Positions 22,837 through 33,547 of a DNA stretch of 64,000 nt are shown one piece after another. The position numbers and the translations under genes were made by a program. Each line of letters begins with the position of its first letter. The stretch's first letter is position 1. The DNA is from Plasmodium malariae (lineage: Eukaryota > Apicomplexa > Aconoidasida > Haemosporida > Plasmodiidae), in NCBI RefSeq assembly GCF_900090045.1, contig NC_041788.1, positions 2,289,501 to 2,353,500 of the forward strand. The letters run 5' to 3'. The notes beneath the pieces are model-generated. The model did not search any database and was not told where the DNA came from. It was given only the letters and a program-made list of their open reading frames with translations.

Positions 22837-23196
22837 ATGTATAATTTTATAATATTAAATGTATTAAAAAAAAAATTCATTTTGCGGATAATTCCGTTCA
22901 CTTTGTAATTAATTTAATTCTTCTGGTGCTTACTTAACTTTTTACGAATAATTATAAAAAAAAAAAAAAAAAGAAGAGATACAAACATGGAGCTAATTAT
23001 GCACAAGCTTTTTTTGTAGATCCATTTACATCTTCATAGGGAACGTTACTTTTAATGGCAATTTTCATGTCTTTCTGCAAATTCGATTTTTATTACTACT
23101 TACTATAAAATAAGAAGAAACAGTTTTAACATTTAAGCTTCCTTTTGTTGGCAGAAATACACATATATTCCGGATGAATGGATTTGCTGTTCTTAA
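22837..23196 (+). CDS. Candidate small three-exon membrane protein (44 aa)
   Basis: Hand-built model: exon 1 at 22837-22904 starts with ATG and reads MYNFIILNVLKKKFILRII; it ends at GTAATT. Exon 2 at 23020-23044 follows TTTTTTTGTAG, reads SIYIFIGN and ends at GTTACT. Exon 3 at 23155-23196 follows CCTTTTGTTGGCAG, reads KYTYIPDEWICCS and stops. Both introns keep the frame (phases 2 and 0) and have T-rich 3' ends. The product would be a short single-pass membrane protein. No family recognised. The exons coincide with local departures from low-complexity sequence, but frames this short can arise by chance, so transcript or conservation evidence is needed. Confidence 0.35.
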
Positions 23197-24530
23197 CATT
23201 TGTGCCTTTATTATGGCGCAAATCAGTGTACATACGCATATATATACACGCATGCATACATATACATACATTTACTTACATATATACCCATGTGCATGTT
23301 GCCCACCCGTACATGCACACATTTACGTACAATGCGCTTCATTTAAAATAACGATACTATTTCTTTCTTTAAAGTACTGTTTCCTTAACTTTTCCTTTTT
23401 GTATAAATCAGGGGATATTACACATATTACCCTTTTTCAAATTTTTATGCAAAAAGCGTTGTCAGGTAGTTTGTTGAATTAAAAGAGTAACACACACGGT
23501 TTATGCAAAATATATATGGTTGTATTCTCTTCTACTCCGCAACGCTCCTGTAAAAAGGATACAAAACTACACAATAACATACTTTTGTATTTCTTCAAAA
23601 CAACTCTTTATTAAAAATCATTAAATTGTTTCTGCAAGTATTGTTGCACATGCAAAAATTTATAAAATAATTTAAGAAGCCTCATTTTTAAGAGTCCTCA
23701 TACATTTTTACCTAAACGCGTTCATAAAATGAAAAGGCGCTACAACTACAAAAGGACATATAGTGCATGTGATAATCCTCTCAAGCAAGCGAGGAGCTTT
23801 CGTAAAAAATATAAATGCATGTAAATCTGCATGCGCAAAAATTGAGCTGCAAAATATGTGAACGACGTATGAGTATGCAGATTGGTATGAAGCTACATGA
23901 ATGTGCATACGAATAAGCATACTTATACGCATACACATTATTAGAAAAATTGAGAAGATAAAATAAAACAAAAATACAAACATTGTGACATAAAAGAAAA
24001 AAACAAAATATAATATAATATATTTTATTTTATTTTATTTTAAATTATTAAATTATAAATAGTTAATTTTTTTTTAATTTCTGATTGTTTTGCAACATTT
24101 CTAACTGTTTTGCAACATTTCTGACTTTTTTGCAATAATTCTGACTTTTTTGCAACATTTCTGACTTTTTTGCAACATTTCTGACTTTTTTGCATTAATT
24201 CTGACTTTTTTGCATTAATTCTGACTTTTTTGCAATAATTCTGACTTTTGCAATAATTCTGACTTTTGCAATAATTCTGACTTTTGCAATATATTTTTTT
24301 TTTTTTTTTTTCCTATTCTACATTAACACACTTCATACACCTGTCACAAAATAAAAATATAAAGAACACAAAAATAAGAAAAAAAAAGAAAAAAACTCCT
24401 CTCATTTAAATAATTTTAAGAATCTTTCTATGAAATTTTCGAGAGTTATATCTCAAACTTCTTAATCTGTTTTACACCAATTGTACATTTCACCTTTTCC
24501 TCTTTTCATATATTTTCCCACTTGTGCAAA
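23197..24530. other. Upstream region of HAD phosphatase A
   Basis: AT-rich promoter-side DNA with TACATA-type microsatellite (about 23225-23295) and a tandem repeat at 24070-24290. No further gene seen. Confidence 0.5.
24070..24290. repeat. About 20-nt tandem repeat, TTCTGACTTTTTTGCAACAT type
   Basis: Around eleven copies, shortening to 16-17 nt units (TTCTGACTTTTGCAATAA) at the right end. Confidence 0.93.
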
Positions 24531-24631
24531 ATGATAAATTTATCAAGAGTGTCCATCCTTGTGCTAACTTTCCTAAGCAGCTTTTTACTTCCACAGAATG
24601 AGGCTTTAATCGAAAATTCGCTTTTTTTTTT
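24531..24631 (+). other. Out-of-frame signal-peptide leader in front of HAD phosphatase A
   Basis: An ATG at 24531 opens MINLSRVSILVLTFLSSFLL followed by PQNEALIENS, a textbook signal peptide. It runs into a T12 tract (24622-24633). The downstream phosphatase frame is shifted by one base relative to it; one more T in the tract would fuse them. Confidence 0.5.
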
Positions 24632-24688
24632 TTGCACCCGAAAAAAAGCAGTTATGGAAATATATTCATCCAGAAGAAATATCGTGAA

Positions 24689-25636
24689 ATGTTAAAATAT
24701 AAGGACTCCGAAAATTGCGTAAATGACTTATTACACAAAAATAACATTAAATTAATTGCTATTGATATAGATGGTACACTATCAGATGATACGGGTAAAA
24801 TTAGTGACGAAAATTTAAATGCAATCCAGGTAGCTAAAAAATTAGGTATAAATGTAATTTTCGCTACAGGTAAATTACGTAGTAATGCTTTAAAATTGTT
24901 TACACAAAAACAAAAAGAAATTTACAAAGTACACACAATTGATGGAATATTTTCAAATGGAGCTTATTTAAATATAAAGGGATATGATTATGTATACCGA
25001 AATTTCAAAATAATGGACTTAGAGTTCATTTTACTTGCATTGTCGACATATAATATATTAAAAAATGCTGTTTTTTTAACTGTGGATTTTGCTTATGTAT
25101 TTAATGATAGCCCCAATAAACAAGAAGATATATATAAAAATGAATTGGAAGGGTTTAGATCATCAGTCAAATATGTTAATATTATTGACAAAAGTTATAA
25201 TGCTGTTCTCTTAAGTACTATTAAGGATATTTTTTTAATTGGTGATATTGTATCGGTAGAGATTTATACTAAATTATACCCTCATCAAGAACCCTTTAAT
25301 GAACTATTTTCAGTGTTATATAAAGAATTAGAAGGTCATTTTAAAATATATACACCACTTAATAAGGACAAAATAGTATTATCACCATTAAATACAGCTA
25401 AAGTACATGCAGCCCATTTATATTCACAATTTTATGATATCCACATTTCCGATGTTTTATCAATTGGAAATGATAATAATGACGTGGATCTGTTAGCAGC
25501 TACTGGGTATTCTGTTGCTGTTAAAAACTCCACCACTCCTGCTATGAATGTAGCCAAATGTGTAAGCACAAAAACGAACAGTGAAAATGCAGTTGCTAAC
25601 ATTATTTACAAGGTTATTACGGGAAGGAGAATGTAA
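24689..25636 (+). CDS. HAD-superfamily Cof-type phosphatase A
   Basis: 315 residues from the first in-frame ATG; the frame is open back to 24632 without an ATG. Haloacid dehalogenase class IIB (Cof) enzymes hydrolyse small phosphometabolites. Motif I is IAIDIDGTLSDDTG (nucleophile Asp and general acid Asp), motif II VIFATGK, the conserved Lys is in PLNTAKVHAAHLY, and motif IV is SIGNDNNDVDLLAATG. The usual motif IV is G-D-x-x-N-D; here the first Asp is Asn. The C2B cap lies between (about residues 80-215). A signal peptide just upstream, one base out of frame, suggests the native protein may enter the secretory pathway. It is a diverged paralogue of the HAD protein at 33548-34432. Substrate unknown. 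Confidence 0.9.
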   Translation: MLKYKDSENCVNDLLHKNNIKLIAIDIDGTLSDDTGKISDENLNAIQVAKKLGINVIFATGKLRSNALKLFTQKQKEIYKVHTIDGIFSNGAYLNIKGYDYVYRNFKIMDLEFILLALSTYNILKNAVFLTVDFAYVFNDSPNKQEDIYKNELEGFRSSVKYVNIIDKSYNAVLLSTIKDIFLIGDIVSVEIYTKLYPHQEPFNELFSVLYKELEGHFKIYTPLNKDKIVLSPLNTAKVHAAHLYSQFYDIHISDVLSIGNDNNDVDLLAATGYSVAVKNSTTPAMNVAKCVSTKTNSENAVANIIYKVITGRRM

Positions 25637-26871
25637 ATGCGAGGGGACCCCCGCACATATACACATAAACATACAAACATGCGTATAGAAGCATATATAT
25701 AGAAGCATATATATAGAAGCATATATATAGAAGCATATATATAGAAGCATATATATAGAAGCATGTATTTAGAAGCATATATTTAGAAGCATGTATTTAG
25801 AAGCATGTATTTAGAAGCATGTATATAGAATAATGTATATAGAATAATGTATATAGAAGCATGTATTTAGAAGCATGTATTTAGAAGCATGTATATAGAA
25901 TAATGTATATAGAAGCATGTATATAGGCACACGCAAAATGCACATCATGGTAATTAAGTCCAAAGGAATGCCTCCTATTAATTCATTCATCTATTAGCAT
26001 AAAAAATAAAATAAAAAAGATGAAAAATAGAAAATGATAACATATGCTTTTCTAAAAGCAAAATAGTATGTTCATCAACCATCCACACTGTATGTATAAT
26101 ACCCAGCGGACGATCTCGTATTGTTTTTATTTCACCCTGCTCTTATTGCAATTATTGCTGCTACTGTTGTCACACTGTTATGTTGTTATATTGTTACATT
26201 TTTTATTATATTTATTATTTATTTTTTTCTTTTTTTTTTATCCTTTCCATGCACATGCATAGGGATATAGCAAGCGTGAGTGTTCAAAATGTGAGAGATT
26301 TATTTTTCCTATTTACTTATAAATAATCGCAAAAATGATTCATTTTATTTTATATTTTATTTTTTTATCTTTCATTATTTATATTTTATCATATATATTA
26401 TATTGTTTTATTACTTTCTTTTTTTGAATTAATACACATTCGTGCAAGTATTGACAACATGTAACACTTTACATGTGTACGTAAATTATGAACAAGTCAT
26501 ACAATCTTTTTACAACAAATACAACGATATATTCAAAGTTAAAAATCACATAATTATTCAAATAAAATAGAAAAAAAGAAGCATAAAAAAAAATAAAGGA
26601 TGTTCAATACTATACAATATAATGCAACATACCATAATGTAACCATAACACAATGTGAAGTAATGTAATACTAAATATTTCAAATTATTTTGCATATATT
26701 ATTTCCCCCTAGTCTCATATGTCCTTGTTGAAGAGTAAACATGTTAAGCCTCTAATCAACCTATCTGCTTACCGATCATCCGCTAGATGTTTCCTAATTT
26801 TCTTTTTTTTTTTTCCTTAACTGTTCATGTGTTTAGGGGTTCATTTATTGAAAAGCGCCTTGACTTTTTTT
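25637..26871. other. Convergent intergenic region
   Basis: Between two 3' ends. It starts with a 14-nt tandem array (25680-25925); the rest is AT-rich with T runs. No gene seen. Confidence 0.6.
25680..25925. repeat. 14-nt tandem repeat, unit ATATATAGAAGCAT
   Basis: About seventeen copies with ATTTAGAAGCATGT and ATAGAATAATGTAT variants, directly downstream of HAD phosphatase A. Confidence 0.95.
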
Positions 26872-28566
26872 TTATTCGTAAAACTTCTTTCCATCCTGAG
26901 TTTTACTTCTTCCAATGCCTAGTTGCCATGGATCTTGTAATGTGTTTTTGAATTGATTTTTTCCTTTTTGAAAGAATTTATAATATTCATCTAACTCTAA
27001 ATGCATATTTATAACCTTATCATTAGTGAAGTATGTGGTACTAGGTATATACCTGGTCAGACTTTTTTCCCTTGACTGCATGAGTAGGTATTCTAGTTGT
27101 TGATCAGAATATGCCTTTTTAAATATCATATCTGTGGAATTAATAATTCTTTGAATTTTTGTATAGTTTAATCCAGTGCAATTATCTTTATTTTTAACAT
27201 TTTGTTGATGACCTTTTTTGTTAAGTGATATATTACGATATTGTTCTTTTGCTTCATTTTTTATTATACCTGCACTTGTGCTGTTCCTTCGTACAGCTTC
27301 CTTGATTAATGTATGTTCTGGTACAACTTCCTTCATTGAAGTGTCCCCTGGTAAGGTCCCCTTTATTGTAGTGTCCCTCCCTTGTATAACCTCTTTCATT
27401 GCAGTTCCCCCCTTTGCTGTGTGCATTTCCATAAATTTCAATTTCTTGTACAGTTTGTTCCGGACCAAAAGTAAGATTTGCTTTGGAAAGCTATCCCCTT
27501 CGTCTATTTTACAATATATATCTCTTTCATTAAAGCTGATGACTCTAGTTTTACAAATCGTGGAATTCTTATGTAAATAGTCACTTGAAATAAAAAAAGG
27601 TAATAAGTGCACACTGTCGGGTGTTTCCCTTGGTCCCTTGCTAGTATCATAGGTAGTCGTTCCATTTTCGCTACTCTTACGTGTACTTCTCCTGTGAGCA
27701 TTATTGCTATCACTGTTTCCATTTCTACTACCATTGCAGTTGCTATTGTTATTTTTATTAATACTGTTATTACTATTACTATTATAATTATCCTCCTGGT
27801 TGACGATACTACTAACGATGTTTTTATTATCTATTCGTGTACTTCTACTACTCAATTCTCTTATGTGTTGAATTAAGGTTTTATTGTAGGTATGCCTCTT
27901 TAACTTCTCTGATAAGTTAACGACATTATTTAGTTTCATTAAATTATCGACTGAATCAAATTTACACTCAATATATCCCCTTTCATGGAATATTGGAATG
28001 TTCACTTCTTCCCAAATGAAATTTGGTTCCATATAGAAAGTGAAAATAAAATAAAATGTATCTTTATTCTTTTGACCATTTTTATTTTCATCTCTTTCCA
28101 TACTACTATTTATGTTTATTCTGGACACACTATCAGCGTTATATGCACTCTTTACATTCCTTAGTTTATCCATAGTGCTTCCAGTACTTACGTTATCCAT
28201 AGTGTTTCTAATCCTCATATAATCCATACTGCTATCAATCATTACATTGCCTTCCCTCTCCCTCATGGTATAATGAGCACATAGGAAATAAACATTCTGA
28301 AAATAGTCCGGAAAATGCTGTTCTAACATAGAATTAGGTGTATAATAAACTAAATTATTATTCTTCAAATGGTCATAATCGTTCTTCTTAGAACAAATAA
28401 AATGTGTGTATACGGGTTTCGTACTCTTATATGTGGTGTATATCACATTTAGCAATTCTCTTATGTAAAAAAGGCAAAACTCTTTTTTCTCGGTTTCAAA
28501 AATTTGACGTTTCCTTTCATGTAACTCACTAGCTCCTCCTTTGCCCCATTTCAGCTGTTCGTTCAT
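26872..28566 (-). CDS. Unrecognised conserved-looking protein
   Basis: The frame extends to 28608, but its first 14 codons come from an ACATATA microsatellite, so I start at the Met of MNEQLKWGKGGASELHER (564 aa). N-terminal and C-terminal thirds look folded: ETEKKEFCLFYIRELLNVIY and KDTFYFIFTFYMEPNFIWEE near the N-terminus; AYSDQQLEYLLMQSREKSLT and LQDPWQLGIGRSKTQDGKKF at the end. The middle carries an Asn/Ser/Gly-rich insert (about residues 265-310). There is no signal peptide, membrane span or catalytic motif I can name. The conserved-looking Trp/Pro-rich C-terminus is what I would search with first. Confidence 0.85.
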   Translation of the reverse strand: MNEQLKWGKGGASELHERKRQIFETEKKEFCLFYIRELLNVIYTTYKSTKPVYTHFICSKKNDYDHLKNNNLVYYTPNSMLEQHFPDYFQNVYFLCAHYTMREREGNVMIDSSMDYMRIRNTMDNVSTGSTMDKLRNVKSAYNADSVSRININSSMERDENKNGQKNKDTFYFIFTFYMEPNFIWEEVNIPIFHERGYIECKFDSVDNLMKLNNVVNLSEKLKRHTYNKTLIQHIRELSSRSTRIDNKNIVSSIVNQEDNYNSNSNNSINKNNNSNCNGSRNGNSDSNNAHRRSTRKSSENGTTTYDTSKGPRETPDSVHLLPFFISSDYLHKNSTICKTRVISFNERDIYCKIDEGDSFPKQILLLVRNKLYKKLKFMEMHTAKGGTAMKEVIQGRDTTIKGTLPGDTSMKEVVPEHTLIKEAVRRNSTSAGIIKNEAKEQYRNISLNKKGHQQNVKNKDNCTGLNYTKIQRIINSTDMIFKKAYSDQQLEYLLMQSREKSLTRYIPSTTYFTNDKVINMHLELDEYYKFFQKGKNQFKNTLQDPWQLGIGRSKTQDGKKFYE

Positions 28567-28954
28567 CTTGCTTTTTCTATACATACACATATATACATAT
28601 ATGCACACACACGTATATGCATACGTATTTGCGCGCGTATCAGATATGCGTGTATCTGTATTATAAGTTCCGCCTATACAACGCCTGTGTTCGTGTAATG
28701 TATGTATCTATTCGTACATTAAACCAGTAGTATTCACACATTAACCTTATATTATTAGTACACTAATCTTATACTATTCACGCATTAAGCTTATTTATTA
28801 TTCATGTATAAAACTTTTATTGTTTGTGCACGATGCGTATGTTGTGTGCATACTGTACATATAATTTCCCCTATTCATTTGCATATCATTTTTTGCTTTT
28901 TCATACAAAAAGGGGAGGGGAGGGAAAAAAAAAGAAAGGCAAAAAAACTAATTA

Positions 28955-29053
28955 ACAGAATAACAGAATAACAGAATAACAGAATAACAGAATAGCAGAA
29001 TAACAGAAAAACAGAATAACAGAAAAACAGAATAACAGAAAAACAAAATAACA
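28955..29053. repeat. AACAGAAT octamer array
   Basis: About eleven tandem copies with AACAGAAA and AACAAAAT variants. Confidence 0.93.
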
Positions 29054-30159
29054 AAAAAATAAAAAAATAAAAAAGATAGGAGGAAAAATAGTTACACAAA
29101 AAAAAAAAGAAAGAAAAAGTATGACCCAACTTTAATATTGTGGTCTACCTTTTGGAAATGTTACTTGGAGGGTGGGAGGGAAATATAAAAATGAAAATCT
29201 TCAAAACAAAAGAGGGGAAGAATAAGTACATATATGTATGTGCATAAGTGTACCGATATACATACACATGCATATACAAACGTACAAAAAAAGGTCATAC
29301 GTAATTAATTTTTTTGTCATAGTACGAAATACATTTTAAGCAATTTCTTTTTTGCTGTATTTTGGTATGTTTTGCTATATTTCGCTATATTTCGCTATAT
29401 TTTGCTATATATCGCCATACTATTCTTTATTTTTTTGAGTAGCAATTCTGAGCTGCTCGTAGACCAGTTGCTAAAACAACGTAATGCAGAACATAAAATC
29501 ATTCCAAATTTTATAAATAAATATTTTTGTTTTTACTGAAAAAGAGACAATGTGTTCTTGTCGAAATGAAGTCCTATATGTAGTCAAAAAAATAAGCAGT
29601 TGTTAAAAATAAATACATTGTTTTATTCGTATAACCTACATATATCATACCGGAGAAAAACTTTATACATATATAATAAATAATAAAACTTACAGTTTTT
29701 ATTGCAACCATTTTTTTTTTTAATTTTTTTTTTTTTTTGCTTTTCATTATTCCTTTTTTTTTTTTTTTTTTTTTTTATTCCTTATTTTTTTCTTTTTTTT
29801 CTTTTTTTTCTTTTTTTTCTTTTTCTTTCTTTTTTTTCTTTTTCTTTCTTTTTTATTCCTGAACAAACATAAAAAAATATTGTTAAAGAAATATATGAAA
29901 ATCCGCATTATTACTATTTAACGCCATGCTTTGTAGCTGATATTACAGATGAGCACATTAACAGTAATAATTTTACACTCAAAAGGGGATAAAAAAAAAA
30001 TTTAGACCTTTAAGTTGGTTTAACGAAAAAGTTTGATTGCCTCATATTAAAGCTATTTGAGAAATACGTGAACTGATGAAGTTTATAAAAAGGTAAGAGG
30101 ATTGTAACGTTTTCTTTTGTTCTTTCTTCCTATTCGTTTTTCTTTTTTTTTCCTTTGTT

Positions 30160-30262
30160 TTTCTTCCGCTTTTTCTTTCTCTTTTTCTTTCGCTTTTTCT
30201 TTCGCTTTTTCTTTCTCTTTTTCTTTCGCTTTTTCTTTTTCTTTTTCTTTTTCTTTTGCTTT
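30160..30262. repeat. TTTTTCTTTCGC-type 12-nt tandem repeat
   Basis: Pyrimidine-rich array passing into a T22 run; it gives spurious Lys/Arg-rich ORFs on the - strand. Confidence 0.9.
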
Positions 30263-30402
30263 TTTTTTTTTTTTTTTTTTTCAATCAAATAAGAGAAAGT
30301 CATCTTCATGCAACAACATAAAGGGAAAAGAATAAAAGTTTTCAACAAAAGAATTGTTAATTTATGTACTTCAAACCATACTTCCCCAGAATGTCTTAAA
30401 AA

Positions 30403-30852
30403 TTAATATTCTTTTTTTTGTTTTACGCGTGCAGATGTATGTAAAAAACAGTAGCTCTTCCGTTTCTTCCTTTTATGGTACTCCCGGAAACATACCCAAT
30501 GTGACTGCCTTAAATTTGGATGTTCACAGATAAGAAGATTATCATAAAAGGTATATCTATATTTTTGGTTATACTATTACATAGACATAAAATGTAATAA
30601 TCATATTATTTGTCAATATATATTATAACATAAGAATAGGGCTATTAAGCGTGAGTTTTCTTTATCTTTAATTTACAATCCATAACTTTTATGTCTTGCA
30701 ATATTTTAAGCTGTCTTCTTATAAAATAATACCTTAATTTATGTTGTAAGCAGCTTAATTCTACGTTGACATATACCGTATCACCTCCCCCATCACCGCC
30801 TTCACCTTCATTATTTACTAGCTATTATTACTATTATTTATTTATGTATTTA

Positions 30853-30894
<42 letters not shown>

Positions 30895-31204
30895 GTATGT
30901 ACGTATGTACGCATGTACGAGTGTATGCATGTACGAGTGTATGCATGTATGCAAGTGTGCATGTGGTCATGTGTTCATGTATGCATACGCATCTGGAGTG
31001 TAAATAAATAAACGGTCAGAATGATTTTATTCCTTTTTTAGTTAGTTCACACAATGATGGGGAAAAAATAGAAAAAAAAAAAAAATAAAATAAGATAAAT
31101 ATTAAAGAATGAACCAATAAATTATCTTTAAAAATTCACATTGTGAATGAGCATATAATACTATTGTGTTACTACGAATTACGTTTATTTTGAATGTCAT
31201 TCAT
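30403..31204 (-). CDS. Candidate small multi-exon gene, 3' end unresolved
   Basis: Hand-built model. The central pair is best: 30817-30733 (GEGGDGGGDTVYVNVELSCL, then QHKL, donor GTATTA) joins 30556-30496 (YTFYDNLLICEHPNLRQSHW) after AAATATAG in phase 2, with an Arg codon across the junction. Third codon positions are strongly A/T, as in real genes here. A possible first exon is 31204-31183 (ATG, MNDIQNK, donor GTAATT); its phase fits but the acceptor at 30819-30818 is weak. At 30495 there is a good GTATGT donor; without splicing the frame reads on to TAA at 30403 (VCFREYHKRKKRKSYCFL), about 86 residues in all. With splicing it may use AAG at about 30402 or the islands near 29.5 kb. No family recognised. 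Confidence 0.35.
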
Positions 31205-32045
31205 AATACTTAAAATTAAAAAAAAAAATTATTTTTGAGATATATTTTATTAATGTTAATGGGGAAAAAATAGTAAAAAAGTTTTCTTAAAATAAGGTTT
31301 TTCAGTTTTTTCCTTTTCCTTTTCTTTATCTTTTCCGTTTTTTCGTTTTTTCTTTTTTTTTTTTAAATTTATTAGTTTTTTGGTGCACAATATGACTTTA
31401 TTTACTCCTTTTATCCTTTTATCCTTTTATTCTTTTATCCTTTTATTCTTTTTTTTTATTTTTTTATTTTGTAACCCTCATTTTGTGTACATAAAGCTAA
31501 AAAGGGGAAACAGCAAAATGGAAGAATAATAAGAAAAAGAAAAAGTAAATATAGCCAAAAACACAACAAGGGAGTGGTAGCAATAATACGAACGATAGCT
31601 GAATAGTCATAATAGCAGTAATCACAGTAAAACACTGTTGTATTAATAATAGTGTTTGTATATGTAATTTGAAAGAGACATACAAAATTCCTTCGAATAT
31701 TTTCATCAAAATAATTGACAGAATGCGTTAATATCTTAGTAGCTCCTTATGGGTACATTCATGTTGCAGCCATTCTTTAATTACTGCTATACACAGTGCA
31801 AGTTATGCATATATAAACATACAAATATATACATATATATAGTTTACATACATATATTAGATATTCAGGTACGCTTTCACGTAGTCATTTTGGCAATTCC
31901 TATTCATCATGTAAAAAAATATTCGCATCTTCATTTTATTTCTATTTTTCTTTATTGTCATGTTTGTAGCATGTACAGAATCCTTACTATTTTTATATTT
32001 AATTTTTTAATTTTATTATTTCTCTATACCGTTATTTCGTTTTTC

Positions 32046-32232
32046 ACTATTTAATATTTCGTCATTTAAGGATTTAATATTTCGTTATTTAACGATTTAA
32101 TATTTCGTTATTTAACGATTTAATATTTCGTTATTTAACGATTTAATATTTCGTTATTTAACGATTTAATATTTCGTTATTTAACGATTTAATATTTCGT
32201 TATTTAACGATTTAATATTTCGTTATTTAAAC
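32046..32232. repeat. 23-nt tandem repeat with internal dyad
   Basis: About eight almost identical copies. Each unit contains AACGATTTAATATTTCGTT, in which AACGA and TCGTT pair, so every unit can form a small hairpin. Confidence 0.95.
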
Positions 32233-32699
32233 ATTTCCTTATTTCATACTTTTGCTATTTCGTTATTATTATTTTTTTTTTTGTTTGGATTGCACGTGCT
32301 GGCAAAAAAAAAAAAAAAAAAAAATTTTACTGAAAAGTATTAAAGTTAACATCATACTTCTCATTTCTTTTGTTTTTCCTTTACTGTGTCTTCGCCTTTT
32401 TTTTTTTTTTTTTTTTTTTTCTTTTCCCTTTTTATACTTGACCATTTCATCCTTGAATATAACCACATATTATGGTATATTGTCGTATGAGGAATATGAA
32501 TACATTTTTCCCCTAAGGGCGACGAAAGCATTTTAAATATATACTCAAATTATATGAAACGAAGAGGGAAAAGCACTTAACAGAAATAGTATAAATGCAT
32601 ATATAATTCTGTATTTGTATATAAATATATATACATCCCATATATATATATATACATATATATACATGTATATGTAAATGAATGTGCATGTTTTTTTAA

Positions 32700-32890
32700 G
32701 AATTTTTACAGTTTTTCTTTTCTTTATTGCCATTTGTTCTTTTCTTTTTATGCTTCACACTTTTCTTTTCTTTATTGCCATTTGTTCTTTTCTTTTTATG
32801 CTTTACACTTTTCTTTTCTTTTTATGCTTCACACTTTTCTTTTCTTTTTATGCTTCACACTTTTCTTTTCTTTTTATGCTTCACATTTTT
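32700..32890. repeat. About 25-nt pyrimidine-rich tandem repeat
   Basis: Units of the type TTTTATGCTTCACACTTTTC plus CTTTTCTTT, some with a TATTGCCATTTGTT insert. The Phe-rich + strand ORFs here are spurious. Confidence 0.9.
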
Positions 32891-33547
32891 CTTTTATTTT
32901 TATTTTACTTTTTTTGCTTTTTTTAATTTTTTTTTATTACTTCCTATTCTGTTTCATTTTATTTTTCTTCTTAAGCATTACTGCATTTTACCTTTGACTT
33001 TTTTTTTCCTTTATAGTAATGCAATAAGTTTAAAGATCTTGCTTCATCTTTCCCAAATAATTTGAAAAAAGGACCTTTAGTTTTTTTTTTTTCGAATCGG
33101 GAATTTCTTTTATCCCGTATGTAAATCATTTTTGCGTCCGCCGTCCATTCGTATTTGCCATCTTTTTTGCATTTTGCTTTTCTTATTTTATTTTCTTATT
33201 TTATTTTCTTATTTTATTTTCTTATTTTATTTTCTTAATTTATTTTCTTATTTTATTTTTGTTATTTTATTTTGTTATTTTATTTTCTTATTTTATTTAT
33301 TTATTTATTTTAACCTCTTGCGCCTATACCTATTCATTCATTTTTTCCTTACAGGGTCAGAAATTTTTTATTTTTATTCCTATTTTGCTAGCTTTTTTAT
33401 TCTCCCCATTTTTCGTTCTTTTTCCCATTTTTCGTTCTTTTTCCCATTTTTCGTAATTTTTCCCATTTTTCGCAATTTTTCCGCTTTCTTTATTTTTTCC
33501 ACATTCGTTATTTCCCTCATTTTTTTTTTATTTTCATTGCGCAAAAT

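Larger units (their letters stand above)
28609..30402. other. Large intergenic region with unresolved exon-like islands
   Basis: Contains an AACAGAAT array (28955-29053), T-rich tracts (29710-29860) and a TTTTTCTTTCGC array (30160-30262). Three short islands stand out. On the - strand, 29470-29422 reads QLVYEQLRIATQKNKE then stop after TTGTTTTAG. Just upstream, 29573-29537 lies between ATATAG and GTAAAA and in one frame reads TSFRQEHIVSFS, joining QLVYEQL in phase. The segment at 29936-29915 is also bracketed by CAG and GTAATA. They may belong to the candidate gene at 30403-31204. The 29434-29475 stretch can also fold as a TAGCAA/TTGCTA hairpin. Confidence 0.4.
31205..33547. other. Upstream region of HAD2
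   Basis: Very AT-rich. It holds a 23-nt array (32046-32232), a 25-nt array (32700-32890) and TATTTTATTTTC-type repeats (33180-33300). A T-rich tract ending CCTTACAG at about 33355 could be the acceptor of a 5'-UTR intron of HAD2. A hydrophobic - strand frame at 31706-31497 (starting MKIFEGILYVSFKLHIQTLL) is probably a T-rich artefact. Confidence 0.5.

Noticed and set aside
30435..30533. + strand frame MYVKNSSSSVSSFYGTPGNI after GCGTGCAG
   Set aside because: Looked like a terminal exon, but third positions are GC-rich and no upstream + exon fits; the - strand frame over the same DNA has the A/T-rich third positions of local genes and chains to neighbours.
31497..31706. 69-codon hydrophobic - strand ORF
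   Set aside because: The distal half is a T-rich tract translated as Phe/Leu; no splice or conservation argument.
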